Source: Falsiroseomonas oleicola
GTDB lineage: Bacteria > Pseudomonadota > Alphaproteobacteria > Acetobacterales > Acetobacteraceae
DNA length: 64,000 nucleotides
Reading direction: 5' to 3'
Assembly: GCF_019029495.1 (NCBI RefSeq)
Contig: NZ_JAERQM010000003.1
Location: forward strand, 367,098-431,097
Part shown: one piece after another, positions 1 through 6,807 of the stretch
Layout of the letters: every line of letters starts with the position of its first letter
Position numbering within the stretch: the first letter of the stretch is position 1
Notes under the pieces: model-generated
What the model was told of the DNA's origin: nothing
Database searches by the model: none
Seen by the model: the letters and a program-made list of their open reading frames with translations, nothing else
Translations under genes and position numbers: made by a program

Positions 1-300
1 TTGGCGGGCGCCTTGGCCTTTGCGGCGGTCTTGGGAGCGGCCTTCGGCTTCGCGGCGGCCTTGGCGGGCGCCTTGGCCTTTGCGGCGGTCTTGGGAGCAG
101 CCTTCGGCTTCGCGGCGGCCTTGGCGGGCGCCTTGGCCTTTGCGGCGGTCTTGGGAGCGGCCTTCGGCTTCGCGGCGGCCTTGGCGGGCGCCTTCGCCTT
201 TGCGGCGGTCTTGGGAGCGGCCTTCGGCTTCGCGGCGGCCTTGGCGGGCGCCTTGGCCTTTGCGGCGGTCTTGGGAGCAGCCTTCGGCTTCGCGGCGGTC
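1..300 (-). repeat. 60-base tandem repeat, five copies, coding for a 20-residue KAP unit
   Basis: Five consecutive 60-base units start at 1, 61, 121, 181 and 241. They differ at only a few positions, for example gcg/gca near unit base 39 and ttg/ttc in the fourth unit. On the minus strand each unit encodes AAAKPKAAPKTAAKAKAPAK. A shorter version of the AAKPKAAPKT half-unit continues to about 330. The array reaches the window edge, so the copy number is a minimum. Near-identity suggests recent expansion by slippage or unequal exchange. Confidence 0.95.
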
Positions 301-452
301 TTGGGCGCAGCCTTCGGCTTCGCCGCTGGCTTGGCCGCGGCCGCGGCCGTGCGGCGCGCGGGGGCGGCGGCGCGGGCGGCCATGGCGGTCGGGCGCTGCG
401 GGGTCACGGGCTCCCCGGTCGTGGACTCGGGGGTTTTGGGCGTGCGGGGAAT
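1..452 (-). CDS. rsfS: Lys/Ala/Pro-repeat protein, 5' end only; probable N-terminal tail of ribosome silencing factor RsfS
   Basis: Read on the minus strand, the frame runs off the window at base 1 and encodes a basic, low-complexity chain of A, K and P with occasional T, like the C-terminal tails of histone H1-like proteins. No folded domain is visible. The gene lies directly downstream of nadD, and proA-nadD-rsfS is a common alphaproteobacterial order, so I infer that an RsfS domain follows outside the window. Start choice: no ATG lies near the ribosome binding site. A GAGGAGG motif stands five bases before an ATT codon at 452-450, giving (M)PRTPKTPE. The first in-frame ATG, at 383, has no good ribosome binding site. 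A stand-alone histone-like DNA-binding protein is the alternative. Confidence 0.5.
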   Translation of the reverse strand, partial: MPRTPKTPESTTGEPVTPQRPTAMAARAAAPARRTAAAAAKPAAKPKAAPKTAAKPKAAPKTAAKAKAPAKAAAKPKAAPKTAAKAKAPAKAAAKPKAAPKTAAKAKAPAKAAAKPKAAPKTAAKAKAPAKAAAKPKAAPKTAAKAKAPA

Positions 453-509
453 GGCCGCCTCCTCTTCATGGAAAATGCTGTTGCCGGCGCTGTAGCACAG
501 AAAAGCGAT

Positions 510-1118
510 TCACGCCGCGCCTGATGCGGCACGGATCGCCGTGGCGGAAGCGGCATGCTCCGTGGTGGCCACGAAACACCAGGGCGCATGCGCCACGTCG
601 CGCGCCCCCTCCGCCAGCAACGCGCCAGGCCGCCTGCGGTGCCGTGCCAAAGCATGCGCCGCCTGTCCGGCCAAGGCCTTTCGCGTCCAGCCCGGACGCG
701 GCAGCACCGCCACCGGCGTCTTCGCCACGATCCAGCGCCAGCCCTGCCAGCGCGGCAATTGCCACAGATTGTCGGCGCCGATCACGAAGACGAAACGCGC
801 GCGCGGAAAGCGTCGCCGCAGCGCCTTCAACGTGTCGATGCTGTAGCGCGTGCCCATCGCCGCCTCGATCCCCGTGGCGCGGATGCGCTGGCCATCGGCG
901 ATCGCGCGCGCCGAGGCCAGCCGCGCTGCGAAGCCCGCCATGCCGCGCGCCGGCTTCAGCGGATTGCCCGGCGAGACCATCAGCCAGACCTCATCCAGCC
1001 GCAGCGCCCGCAGCACTGCCCGCGCCACATGCAGATGCCCCGCATGGGCCGGGTTGAAGCTGCCGCCGAGCAGGCCGATGCGCCGCCGCCGGCGATCCCC
1101 CCAGGGATTGAGGGTCAC
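510..1118 (-). CDS. nadD: Nicotinate-nucleotide adenylyltransferase
   Basis: This cytoplasmic enzyme of NAD synthesis transfers AMP from ATP to nicotinate mononucleotide to give deamido-NAD. The 202-residue protein has the nucleotidyltransferase signature GGSFNPAHAGHL at about residues 18-29 and a C-terminal SATAIR segment at about 192-197, matching the family's (S/T)xxxIR ATP-binding motif. Length is normal for NadD. It starts four bases after the preceding hydratase-like gene stops and is followed by the KAP-repeat gene, so it is probably cotranscribed with both. The arginine-rich stretch at residues 9-13 is slightly unusual, so the true start could lie a few codons further in. Confidence 0.93.
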   Translation of the reverse strand: MTLNPWGDRRRRRIGLLGGSFNPAHAGHLHVARAVLRALRLDEVWLMVSPGNPLKPARGMAGFAARLASARAIADGQRIRATGIEAAMGTRYSIDTLKALRRRFPRARFVFVIGADNLWQLPRWQGWRWIVAKTPVAVLPRPGWTRKALAGQAAHALARHRRRPGALLAEGARDVAHAPWCFVATTEHAASATAIRAASGAA

Positions 1119-1122
1119 GGCC

Positions 1123-1989
1123 TCATCGCAGGCGGACGGTGACCGAGACGGGCTGCGTCAGCAGCCCCGTATAGGTCGCCGTATAGTCGCGCCCCGCCTG
1201 TGCCGGCAGCGCGGGCGAAAAACCGCCGAGCGAGACATATTCGCCCGCCCGCAGCCGCAGCCCCTGGGCGCGCAGATCCTCCACCAGCCAGGCGAGCGCC
1301 GCCAGCGGATGGCCGAGCAGGGCGCGGCCGGGGGCACGCGCCACTTCCTGCCCATCGGCGCTCAGCACCACCTGCATATCGGCCAGCGCGGCGGCGAAAG
1401 CGGGCGTCGCCTGCACCGGGATTTCATCGCCGAGAACGCCAAGCCGGGCGCCGACATTGATCGAGACCAGCAGCGGGCCGGACCAGTTGGTGCCGGCGCC
1501 ATGCACCAGGTCGGGCAGCTCGATGAAGGGAATCACCACATCCAGGTGGCGCAGCAGGGCGACGGGATCGGCGCCGGCCTCGTTCACGCCCTCATCCCGC
1601 ACCCGCACCAGCAGGTCGCTTTCCACGGCGGGGACGATGCCGAATCCGGCCGGGATCTCGGCGCCGGACCGTGCCCGCAGCGTGCCGTGGAAGATGGCGC
1701 CGGCCACCGGATGCGGCACGCCGAAACGCGCCTGCGCCGTGGCATTGGTCAGCCCCACCTTCCAGCCGGCACGGTCGCCCCAGGGCTGCGCGAGCGCCGC
1801 CACCAGCAGGTTGCGGGCGCAGACTGCCGCCGCCATGTCCAGCACCGGTGGGGCCGGCGGCGCGCGGCGGTCGAGGATGGCGGCGGCAAGGCGCGCCACC
1901 TCCGCCGGCTCCGGGCAGGTGGCGGCGGCCAAAGGGGCGGTGAGCGGGGTGGCGAGCACGGCGAGCATCGCGGCGGTGGCTTTCTTCAT
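1123..1989 (-). CDS. Secreted 2-keto-4-pentenoate hydratase-like protein (MhpD/DmpE, FAH superfamily)
   Basis: The 288-residue sequence resembles the 2-hydroxypenta-2,4-dienoate hydratase branch of the fumarylacetoacetate hydrolase superfamily. Visible motifs are GWKVGLT (about 75-81), the acidic pair in AVESDLL (E123, D125) and PFIELPD (E157); the acidic residues correspond to the family's metal ligands. Unusually, it begins with a clear Sec-type signal peptide (MKK, hydrophobic core, AAA cleavage region near 20-24), whereas characterised family members are cytoplasmic. It sits between proA and nadD, four bases upstream of nadD. Its substrate is unknown; the export signal argues against a role in meta-cleavage catabolism. 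Confidence 0.75.
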   Translation of the reverse strand: MKKATAAMLAVLATPLTAPLAAATCPEPAEVARLAAAILDRRAPPAPPVLDMAAAVCARNLLVAALAQPWGDRAGWKVGLTNATAQARFGVPHPVAGAIFHGTLRARSGAEIPAGFGIVPAVESDLLVRVRDEGVNEAGADPVALLRHLDVVIPFIELPDLVHGAGTNWSGPLLVSINVGARLGVLGDEIPVQATPAFAAALADMQVVLSADGQEVARAPGRALLGHPLAALAWLVEDLRAQGLRLRAGEYVSLGGFSPALPAQAGRDYTATYTGLLTQPVSVTVRLR

Positions 1990-2016
1990 GGCGACGTTTC
2001 CCCTTGGCGGGCGTGG

Positions 2017-3282
2017 TCAGGGACGTGTCTGCCCCGTGCCGATCACCTGGTAGCGGAAGGTGCAGAGCTGTTCCGGCCCGACCGGCCCGCGCGCATGCAG
2101 CCGGCCCGTGGCGATGCCGATCTCCGCGCCGAAGCCGAATTCGCCGCCGTCGCAGAACTGGGTGGAGGCGTTCCACATGCCGACGGCGGAGGCGATATTG
2201 TCCAGGAAGTGGCGCGCCACGGCCTCGTCCTGGGTGATGATCGCCTCGGTATGCTCGCTGCCGAAGCGGGCGATGTGGTCCAGCGCCGCTTCCACGCCAT
2301 CCACCACCTTCACGGACAGGATGGCGTCCAGCCATTCGGTGCCGAAATCCGCCTCCGTCGCCGGGGGCAGCTCGGGCAGGATGGCACGGGCGCCCGCCTC
2401 GGCGCGGAAGTCGCAGCCCAGGGCGCGCAGGTCGGCGACCAGCAGCGGCAGCAGGGTCGGCGCGATGGCGGCGTCGATCAGCAGGGTCTCGGTGGAGCCG
2501 CACACCCCCGTGCGGCGCATCTTCGCATTGGCCAGCACCTGCCGCGCCATGGCCGGGTCGGCGGCCGCATGGATATAGGTGTGGCAGAGGCCCTCGGCAT
2601 GGGCGAGCACCGGCACCCGCGCCTCCGCCTGAACCCGCGTCACCAGGCCCTTGCCGCCGCGCGGGATGATGAGGTCGATCAGCCCGGCGGCGCGCAGCAT
2701 GGCGCCGACGAAGCCGCGATCGGCGGTGGGCGCCACCTGCACGGCGGCGTCCGGCAGGCCGGCGGCGCGCAGCCCTTCCACCATGCAGCCATGGATGGCG
2801 GCGGCACTGCGCAGGGATTCCTTGCCGCCACGGAGGATCACGGCGCTGCCCGCCTTCAGGCAGAGCGCGGCGGCATCGGCACCGACATTGGGGCGGCTTT
2901 CATAGATCATGCCGATGACGCCGAGCGGCTGCGCCACGCGGCGGATCACCAGCCCATTGGGCCGTGTCCATTCGGCCAGCACGCGGCCGATGGGATCGGG
3001 CAGCGCCGCCACCTCCTCCACCGCCGCGGCCATCGCCTCCACCCGCGCGGGCGTCAGCGCCAGGCGGTCGCGGAAGGCGGGGGTGAGGTCGGGTGCGGCC
3101 GCCAGATCCTCGGCATTCGCCGCCAGCACCAGCGCTGCGCGCGCGCGGAGCGCCGCCGCCGCCGCCATCAGCGCCGCGTCCCGCTGCGGTCGCGGCGCCA
3201 CGCTCAGGCTGCGCGCGGCCTCACGGGCGGCACGGGCAGCGGTATCGAGCAGGCGGGCGGTCTCATCGGCCAGGACGGTCAT
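2017..3282 (-). CDS. proA: Gamma-glutamyl phosphate reductase
   Basis: This is the second enzyme of proline synthesis: NADPH-dependent reduction of gamma-glutamyl phosphate to glutamate semialdehyde. With the start at 3282 ([12 protein letters not shown]) it has 421 residues, close to the usual 417. The open frame continues 36 codons upstream, but a CAGGAG ribosome binding site precedes 3282 and the extension does not look like ProA. The catalytic cysteine lies in [12 protein letters not shown]. The nucleotide-binding region includes VIYESRPNV-type sequence (here [17 protein letters not shown]). The partner kinase proB is not in the window and would be expected elsewhere. Confidence 0.95.
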   Translation of the reverse strand: MTVLADETARLLDTAARAAREAARSLSVAPRPQRDAALMAAAAALRARAALVLAANAEDLAAAPDLTPAFRDRLALTPARVEAMAAAVEEVAALPDPIGRVLAEWTRPNGLVIRRVAQPLGVIGMIYESRPNVGADAAALCLKAGSAVILRGGKESLRSAAAIHGCMVEGLRAAGLPDAAVQVAPTADRGFVGAMLRAAGLIDLIIPRGGKGLVTRVQAEARVPVLAHAEGLCHTYIHAAADPAMARQVLANAKMRRTGVCGSTETLLIDAAIAPTLLPLLVADLRALGCDFRAEAGARAILPELPPATEADFGTEWLDAILSVKVVDGVEAALDHIARFGSEHTEAIITQDEAVARHFLDNIASAVGMWNASTQFCDGGEFGFGAEIGIATGRLHARGPVGPEQLCTFRYQVIGTGQTRP

Positions 3283-3522
3283 GACGGGTTTCTCCTGATG
3301 CGAGAGGTAGCGCGCGGCCGGTGGCGAGGGAAGCGCGCGCATCCTGTCGCAACAGGGGCGGGCGCAACCGTGCTCACGCGCCCGTGTCATCGCTTTCGGT
3401 GATGGCGGCGATGCGGTGTGCCGATTGGTGGTGCGAAGGGGTGCGGACTATCTCACGCTCAACGCTGAAGCGGACCGCCAATGTCGCGGAGGGCATCAGC
3501 AAGTATGACGAAGGATACGACG

Positions 3523-3882
3523 ATGAACCCCATCAACCGCATCGCCAACGCGCTGTTCGCAGCCGGAGCCCTGAGCTTCGCCGTGCCGGCCCTGGCGAAC
3601 GACGTTACTTACCCCCGCGTGGTCGGGACTGGTGAGAATGCTTCCGTGGAGTATGGCCCGGCAGCGACGCAGAACATCGTGGGCGGCGGTGCCGTGACCA
3701 TCGCGACCGGCCATGACGGTGCCTGGCGCGTCACCCACACCGATCCCAGCTTCGCCCAGCGGGCGCCTGCCGGCTTGGTCCCGGTGACCGTCGGCAGTGG
3801 CGAGAGCCAGCGCACCGCCTGGGTTCCGGCCGCCGAAAGCCTCCGCCTGCTGGCGCAGGCCGGTGGCCCCACCGGCGGCTGA
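3523..3882 (+). CDS. Small secreted protein of unknown function, copy A of a tandem pair
   Basis: I do not recognise this 119-residue protein. It has a Sec-type signal peptide (MNPINRIANALF, core, AxA-type cleavage after about residue 25, ALAND). The mature part contains YPRVVGTGENASVEYGP, NIVGGGAVT and VTVGSGESQRTAWVP, all repeated in the neighbouring copy B. The frame is open from 3481, but the ATG at 3523 has GAAGGA just upstream and gives the signal peptide. It is transcribed divergently from proA across about 240 bases and is followed 70 bases later by copy B. It is probably periplasmic or extracellular. Confidence 0.8.
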   Translation: MNPINRIANALFAAGALSFAVPALANDVTYPRVVGTGENASVEYGPAATQNIVGGGAVTIATGHDGAWRVTHTDPSFAQRAPAGLVPVTVGSGESQRTAWVPAAESLRLLAQAGGPTGG

Positions 3883-3952
3883 ACCCGCATCCCTGAACAG
3901 CGACCGGGCCGCGGCGATCCCCGCCGCGACCGCACGAAGAAGGAAGAATGAG

Positions 3953-4315
3953 ATGACCCGTTTCCATCATATCGCCGCCGCCGCCCTGGCCGCCGGCACC
4001 CTGGCCCTGGCCATCCCGGCCTCCGCCCAGACCATCGCCGAGAACAGCTACTTCCCGCAGGTGGTGGGCAGCGGCGAGAATGCCGAGGTGGTCTATGGCC
4101 CCGGCCCGGCGCGCAACATCGTCGGCGGCGGCGCCGTGACGGTGACCGAGGAGCCGAATGGCAGCGTGCATATCCGCCACACGGATAACAGCTTCGTCCA
4201 GCAGGGCCGCGAGGGCGTGCGCGCCGTGACGGTTGGCAGCGGCGAGAGCCAGCGCACCGTCTGGGTGCCGGTCGGCGCGGCGGCACAGCGCACGGATACC
4301 GGCTTCCGCGGCTGA
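3953..4315 (+). CDS. Small secreted protein of unknown function, copy B of a tandem pair
   Basis: This 120-residue paralogue of copy A has a signal peptide (MTRFHHIAAAALAAG, cleavage after ASAQ) and the same ordered motifs: YFPQVVGSGENAEVVYGP, NIVGGGAVTV, HTDNSF and VTVGSGESQRTVWVP. The ribosome binding site AAGGAAG lies about seven bases before ATG 3953. It has no cysteines in the mature part and no membrane segment. A strong hairpin terminator follows 24 bases after the stop, so copies A and B form a two-gene unit. The glycine-rich GSGES and GGGAV loops suggest a beta-rich fold, but this is only a guess. Confidence 0.82.
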   Translation: MTRFHHIAAAALAAGTLALAIPASAQTIAENSYFPQVVGSGENAEVVYGPGPARNIVGGGAVTVTEEPNGSVHIRHTDNSFVQQGREGVRAVTVGSGESQRTVWVPVGAAAQRTDTGFRG

Positions 4316-4339
4316 TCGAAGCCATCGCTTCGAAGCAAG

Positions 4340-4368
4340 GGGGCGGTCCGCAGGGACCGCCCCTTTTT
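4340..4368 (+). terminator. Rho-independent terminator after the secreted-protein pair
   Basis: A perfect 10-base stem (ggggcggtcc with ggaccgcccc) and a four-base loop (gcag) are followed directly by five T. It lies 24 bases after the stop of copy B and just before the convergent stop of the family 5 binding-protein gene. The T tract supports the plus direction. Confidence 0.9.
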
Positions 4369-4376
4369 CGTGGGCG

Positions 4377-5882
4377 CTACCTGCCCACCCGCAGCCCGGC
4401 AAAGCGGATGATGCCATCCGGGCTGGGCACGAAACCCTCCACCCCGCGCCGCATCGCCCAGAACCAGCGGTAGTGGTACAGCATCAGATAGGGCCGGTCG
4501 GCCATCCACAGCGCCGCCGCCTGGCGATACAGCGGCTGGCGCCGGGCGGTTTCCGTCACTGCGCGCGCCGCCGCGAACAGCGCATCGACCTCCGCATTCA
4601 CGTATTTGCCGCGGTTGAGGAAGCCGTTGGAGGCGACCCAGGGGGCGATATTGCCATCCGGATCGGGCCGGCCGGACCAGATGTTCACCGAGGCCTCGTA
4701 GTCCCCGCGCTGCGTCGCGGCGACCAGCGCGCCGGCCTCCATCAATTCGATGCGGATATCGAAGCCGCCTTCCGCCGCCATGGACTGGATGATCTCCGCC
4801 ACCTGCGCTTCGGTCGGCTGGTTCGGCACCTTCAGCGTGAAGGCCACCCGCTCATGCCCCGCCGCCCGCAGCAAGGCGCGCGCCGCGGCCGGGTCGCGCG
4901 GCGGCGCGGCGAGTTCGGGGAAATGATAGGCGGTGCCGGGCGGCTCCGCCTGGTTGTTGGCGGTGAAGCGGCCTTCCAGCGCCACCTGGTTGATGATGGC
5001 GCGGTCGATGCTGCGCTCGAAAGCCTCCCGCACCCGTGCATCGCTGCCGAGCGGCCCGGCGGCGAGCGGGCCATGCCCGACATTGATGCTGATGGTCTGG
5101 TAGGCGATGGAATCCCCCGCCACCAGCCGCAGCCGCTGGTCACGCTCGACGGAGGGCAGGTCCACCGGCGCCACGCGCTCGATCAGGTCGAGCTGGCCGG
5201 CGCGCAGGTTCAGCAGACGGACGTTGTTGTCGGGGATCGGCAGGAAGACCAGACGATCGGCATGGATGTTCGCGGCGTTCCAATGGCCGGCGAATTTTTC
5301 CATCTCGATCCGGTCCTGCGCCACGCGGCGCGTCAGCCGGAAGGGGCCGGAGCAGATGGGGTTCTCCCAGACCCGTTCGGCCAGCGGCAGCACGGCGGGG
5401 GACAGCATCATGCCCGCGCGATCCGCCAGCACGGAAAGCAGCGGCGCGAAGGGGGCGGAGAGCACGAGGCGCACCGTCCGCGCATCCGGCGTCTCCACCG
5501 ATGTCACCTGCTGCAACTCCGTGCGCCGACGGCTTTCGCGCGCGGTGCGGTAGCGGTCGAGATTGGCCTTCACCGCCGCCGCGTCGATCGGCGTGCCGTC
5601 CTGGAAGCGCGCGCCCTCGCGCAGCGTCAGCGTCAGTGCGCGGCCATCCGGCGCCCATTCCCAGGCGGTGGCGAGTTCCGGGCGGAACTGCAGATCCGGC
5701 CCGATATCCACCAGCTTGTCGCACATGGCGGCGAAGACCACGCGTTCGACGAAGGAACTGGATTGCGCCGGATCGAGCATGTTCGGATCGGCGCCAATGC
5801 CGATGCGCAGCGTGGTCTGCCCGAGGACAGGCGTGGCGAACAGCGGCAACAGCAGGGCGGCGAGGTGGAGGGTGCGGCGCAT
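4377..5882 (-). CDS. ABC transporter substrate-binding protein, family 5 (DppA/OppA type)
   Basis: This is a periplasmic binding protein for peptides, nickel or similar ligands. The 501-residue form starting at 5882 (MRRTLHLAALLLPLF) has a signal peptide ending near VLGQ. The mature protein begins TTLRIGIGADPNMLDPAQ, typical of SBP_bac_5 proteins, and includes the family segment LTLREGARFQDGTPIDAAAV. The frame is open 20 codons further upstream, but that extension would put residues before the signal peptide. No permease or ATPase gene adjoins it, so it is an orphan here. Specificity cannot be read from the sequence. Confidence 0.88.
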   Translation of the reverse strand: MRRTLHLAALLLPLFATPVLGQTTLRIGIGADPNMLDPAQSSSFVERVVFAAMCDKLVDIGPDLQFRPELATAWEWAPDGRALTLTLREGARFQDGTPIDAAAVKANLDRYRTARESRRRTELQQVTSVETPDARTVRLVLSAPFAPLLSVLADRAGMMLSPAVLPLAERVWENPICSGPFRLTRRVAQDRIEMEKFAGHWNAANIHADRLVFLPIPDNNVRLLNLRAGQLDLIERVAPVDLPSVERDQRLRLVAGDSIAYQTISINVGHGPLAAGPLGSDARVREAFERSIDRAIINQVALEGRFTANNQAEPPGTAYHFPELAAPPRDPAAARALLRAAGHERVAFTLKVPNQPTEAQVAEIIQSMAAEGGFDIRIELMEAGALVAATQRGDYEASVNIWSGRPDPDGNIAPWVASNGFLNRGKYVNAEVDALFAAARAVTETARRQPLYRQAAALWMADRPYLMLYHYRWFWAMRRGVEGFVPSPDGIIRFAGLRVGR

Positions 5883-5956
5883 CGGCGGGACCTTCGGCCT
5901 GGGGAGGGTGGTATCCTGCGCGCATCCCACCCCAGGCCGCAATTACGGCCGTCGCT

Positions 5957-6658
5957 TCAGCGCCAGCCCTGCGCCGTGGCGAAGGCCAGGATGCGGTCGG
6001 CGGCGCCGCGGGCCAGGGTGCCGATTTCCTGCGGGCCACGGGTCTCGCCCATCACGCCGCGGACCGCGGTGCCCGCCACCACCACCGCCGCGCCACGGCC
6101 GGCGCCGATCACGCCGCCCGGCATGCGGCCGCTATCGGCATCCAGCGCGAAGCCGTCCACCTGGCGCGGCTCGGTCGCCGGCCCGTCCTGGAAGGCCAGC
6201 ACCGCATCGCCCGCCACCCGGCTGGCGCCGAGTCCGAAGCCGACGACGGTGCGGCGGGCACGGTTGCCTTCCTGCAAGGCGGTGAAGTTGCCGCGCACCA
6301 GAAGGCGGGGCGAGGCGGTGCCAGCCTCGGCGGCCGGCACGGCGACAAAACCGCGCTCGCGCAGGGCGGCGACGAGGGCAGTCTGGAAGCCGGCGATCGC
6401 TTCATCCGCCGCCGCGCGGCGGGTGGCGGTGTCGTCGCCGCCCATCGCGCGCCGCGCCCGCAGCAGCGGTGCGCTGTCCAGGGTGACGCGGCTGGGGTCG
6501 AGCCGGAAGCGCTCCACCACGATCTGCGCCGGGGCCGGCAGGCTTGTAGCGGCCTGGCCGGCGGCGGGTGCCGGCGCGGCGGCCAGCGGTTCGACCCGCG
6601 CCTGGGCGCAGGCGCCGAGCAGCAGAAGGGCGCAGAGGGCGGGAATCGGGCGGATCAT
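5957..6658 (-). CDS. DUF4410-family lipoprotein
   Basis: The 233-residue protein has a lipoprotein signal (MIRPIPALCALLLLGAC, lipobox LGAC with Cys16), so it is probably anchored to a membrane. The middle and C-terminal parts resemble DUF4410 proteins: a long alpha/beta region with LRERGFVAVP, RLLVRGNF and a glycine-rich stretch GAGRGAAVVVAGTAVRG. Function is unknown. It is a stand-alone minus-strand gene, about 75 bases from the start of the family 5 binding protein and about 150 bases downstream of glnD. Confidence 0.7.
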   Translation of the reverse strand: MIRPIPALCALLLLGACAQARVEPLAAAPAPAAGQAATSLPAPAQIVVERFRLDPSRVTLDSAPLLRARRAMGGDDTATRRAAADEAIAGFQTALVAALRERGFVAVPAAEAGTASPRLLVRGNFTALQEGNRARRTVVGFGLGASRVAGDAVLAFQDGPATEPRQVDGFALDADSGRMPGGVIGAGRGAAVVVAGTAVRGVMGETRGPQEIGTLARGAADRILAFATAQGWR

Positions 6659-6777
6659 GGGGCATTTCCTTCGGCTGAGGCGGCTTCATGCCACCTTTCC
6701 GATAAAGAAACCTTCCCAATACGTGCCAGATTCAATCAACGGCCCTACCGCGTGACCGCGGCGCCCATTCGGACGCT

Positions 6778-6801
6778 CGGACCGGTCAAGAGACCGGTCC
6801 G
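6778..6801 (-). terminator. Hairpin just after glnD, terminator-like without a T tract
   Basis: A perfect 10-base inverted repeat (cggaccggtc / gaccggtccg) with a four-base loop lies seven bases beyond the glnD stop. No T run follows on the minus strand, so it may be a 3'-end-protecting or weak terminator structure. Confidence 0.45.
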
Positions 6802-6807
6802 CCGGGA

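Noticed and set aside
1-300. CRISPR-like array
   Set aside because: The repeats are contiguous with no unique spacers and are coding.
1-495. Plus-strand Ala/Gly/Phe-rich frame (MAGALAFAAVLG repeats)
   Set aside because: It is the antisense shadow of the minus-strand KAP repeat, which has a codon pattern and gene order consistent with a real gene.
404-655. 83-residue minus-strand frame overlapping nadD and the KAP gene
   Set aside because: It overlaps two better-supported genes and has no recognisable protein features, although its internal ATG uses the same ribosome binding site region.
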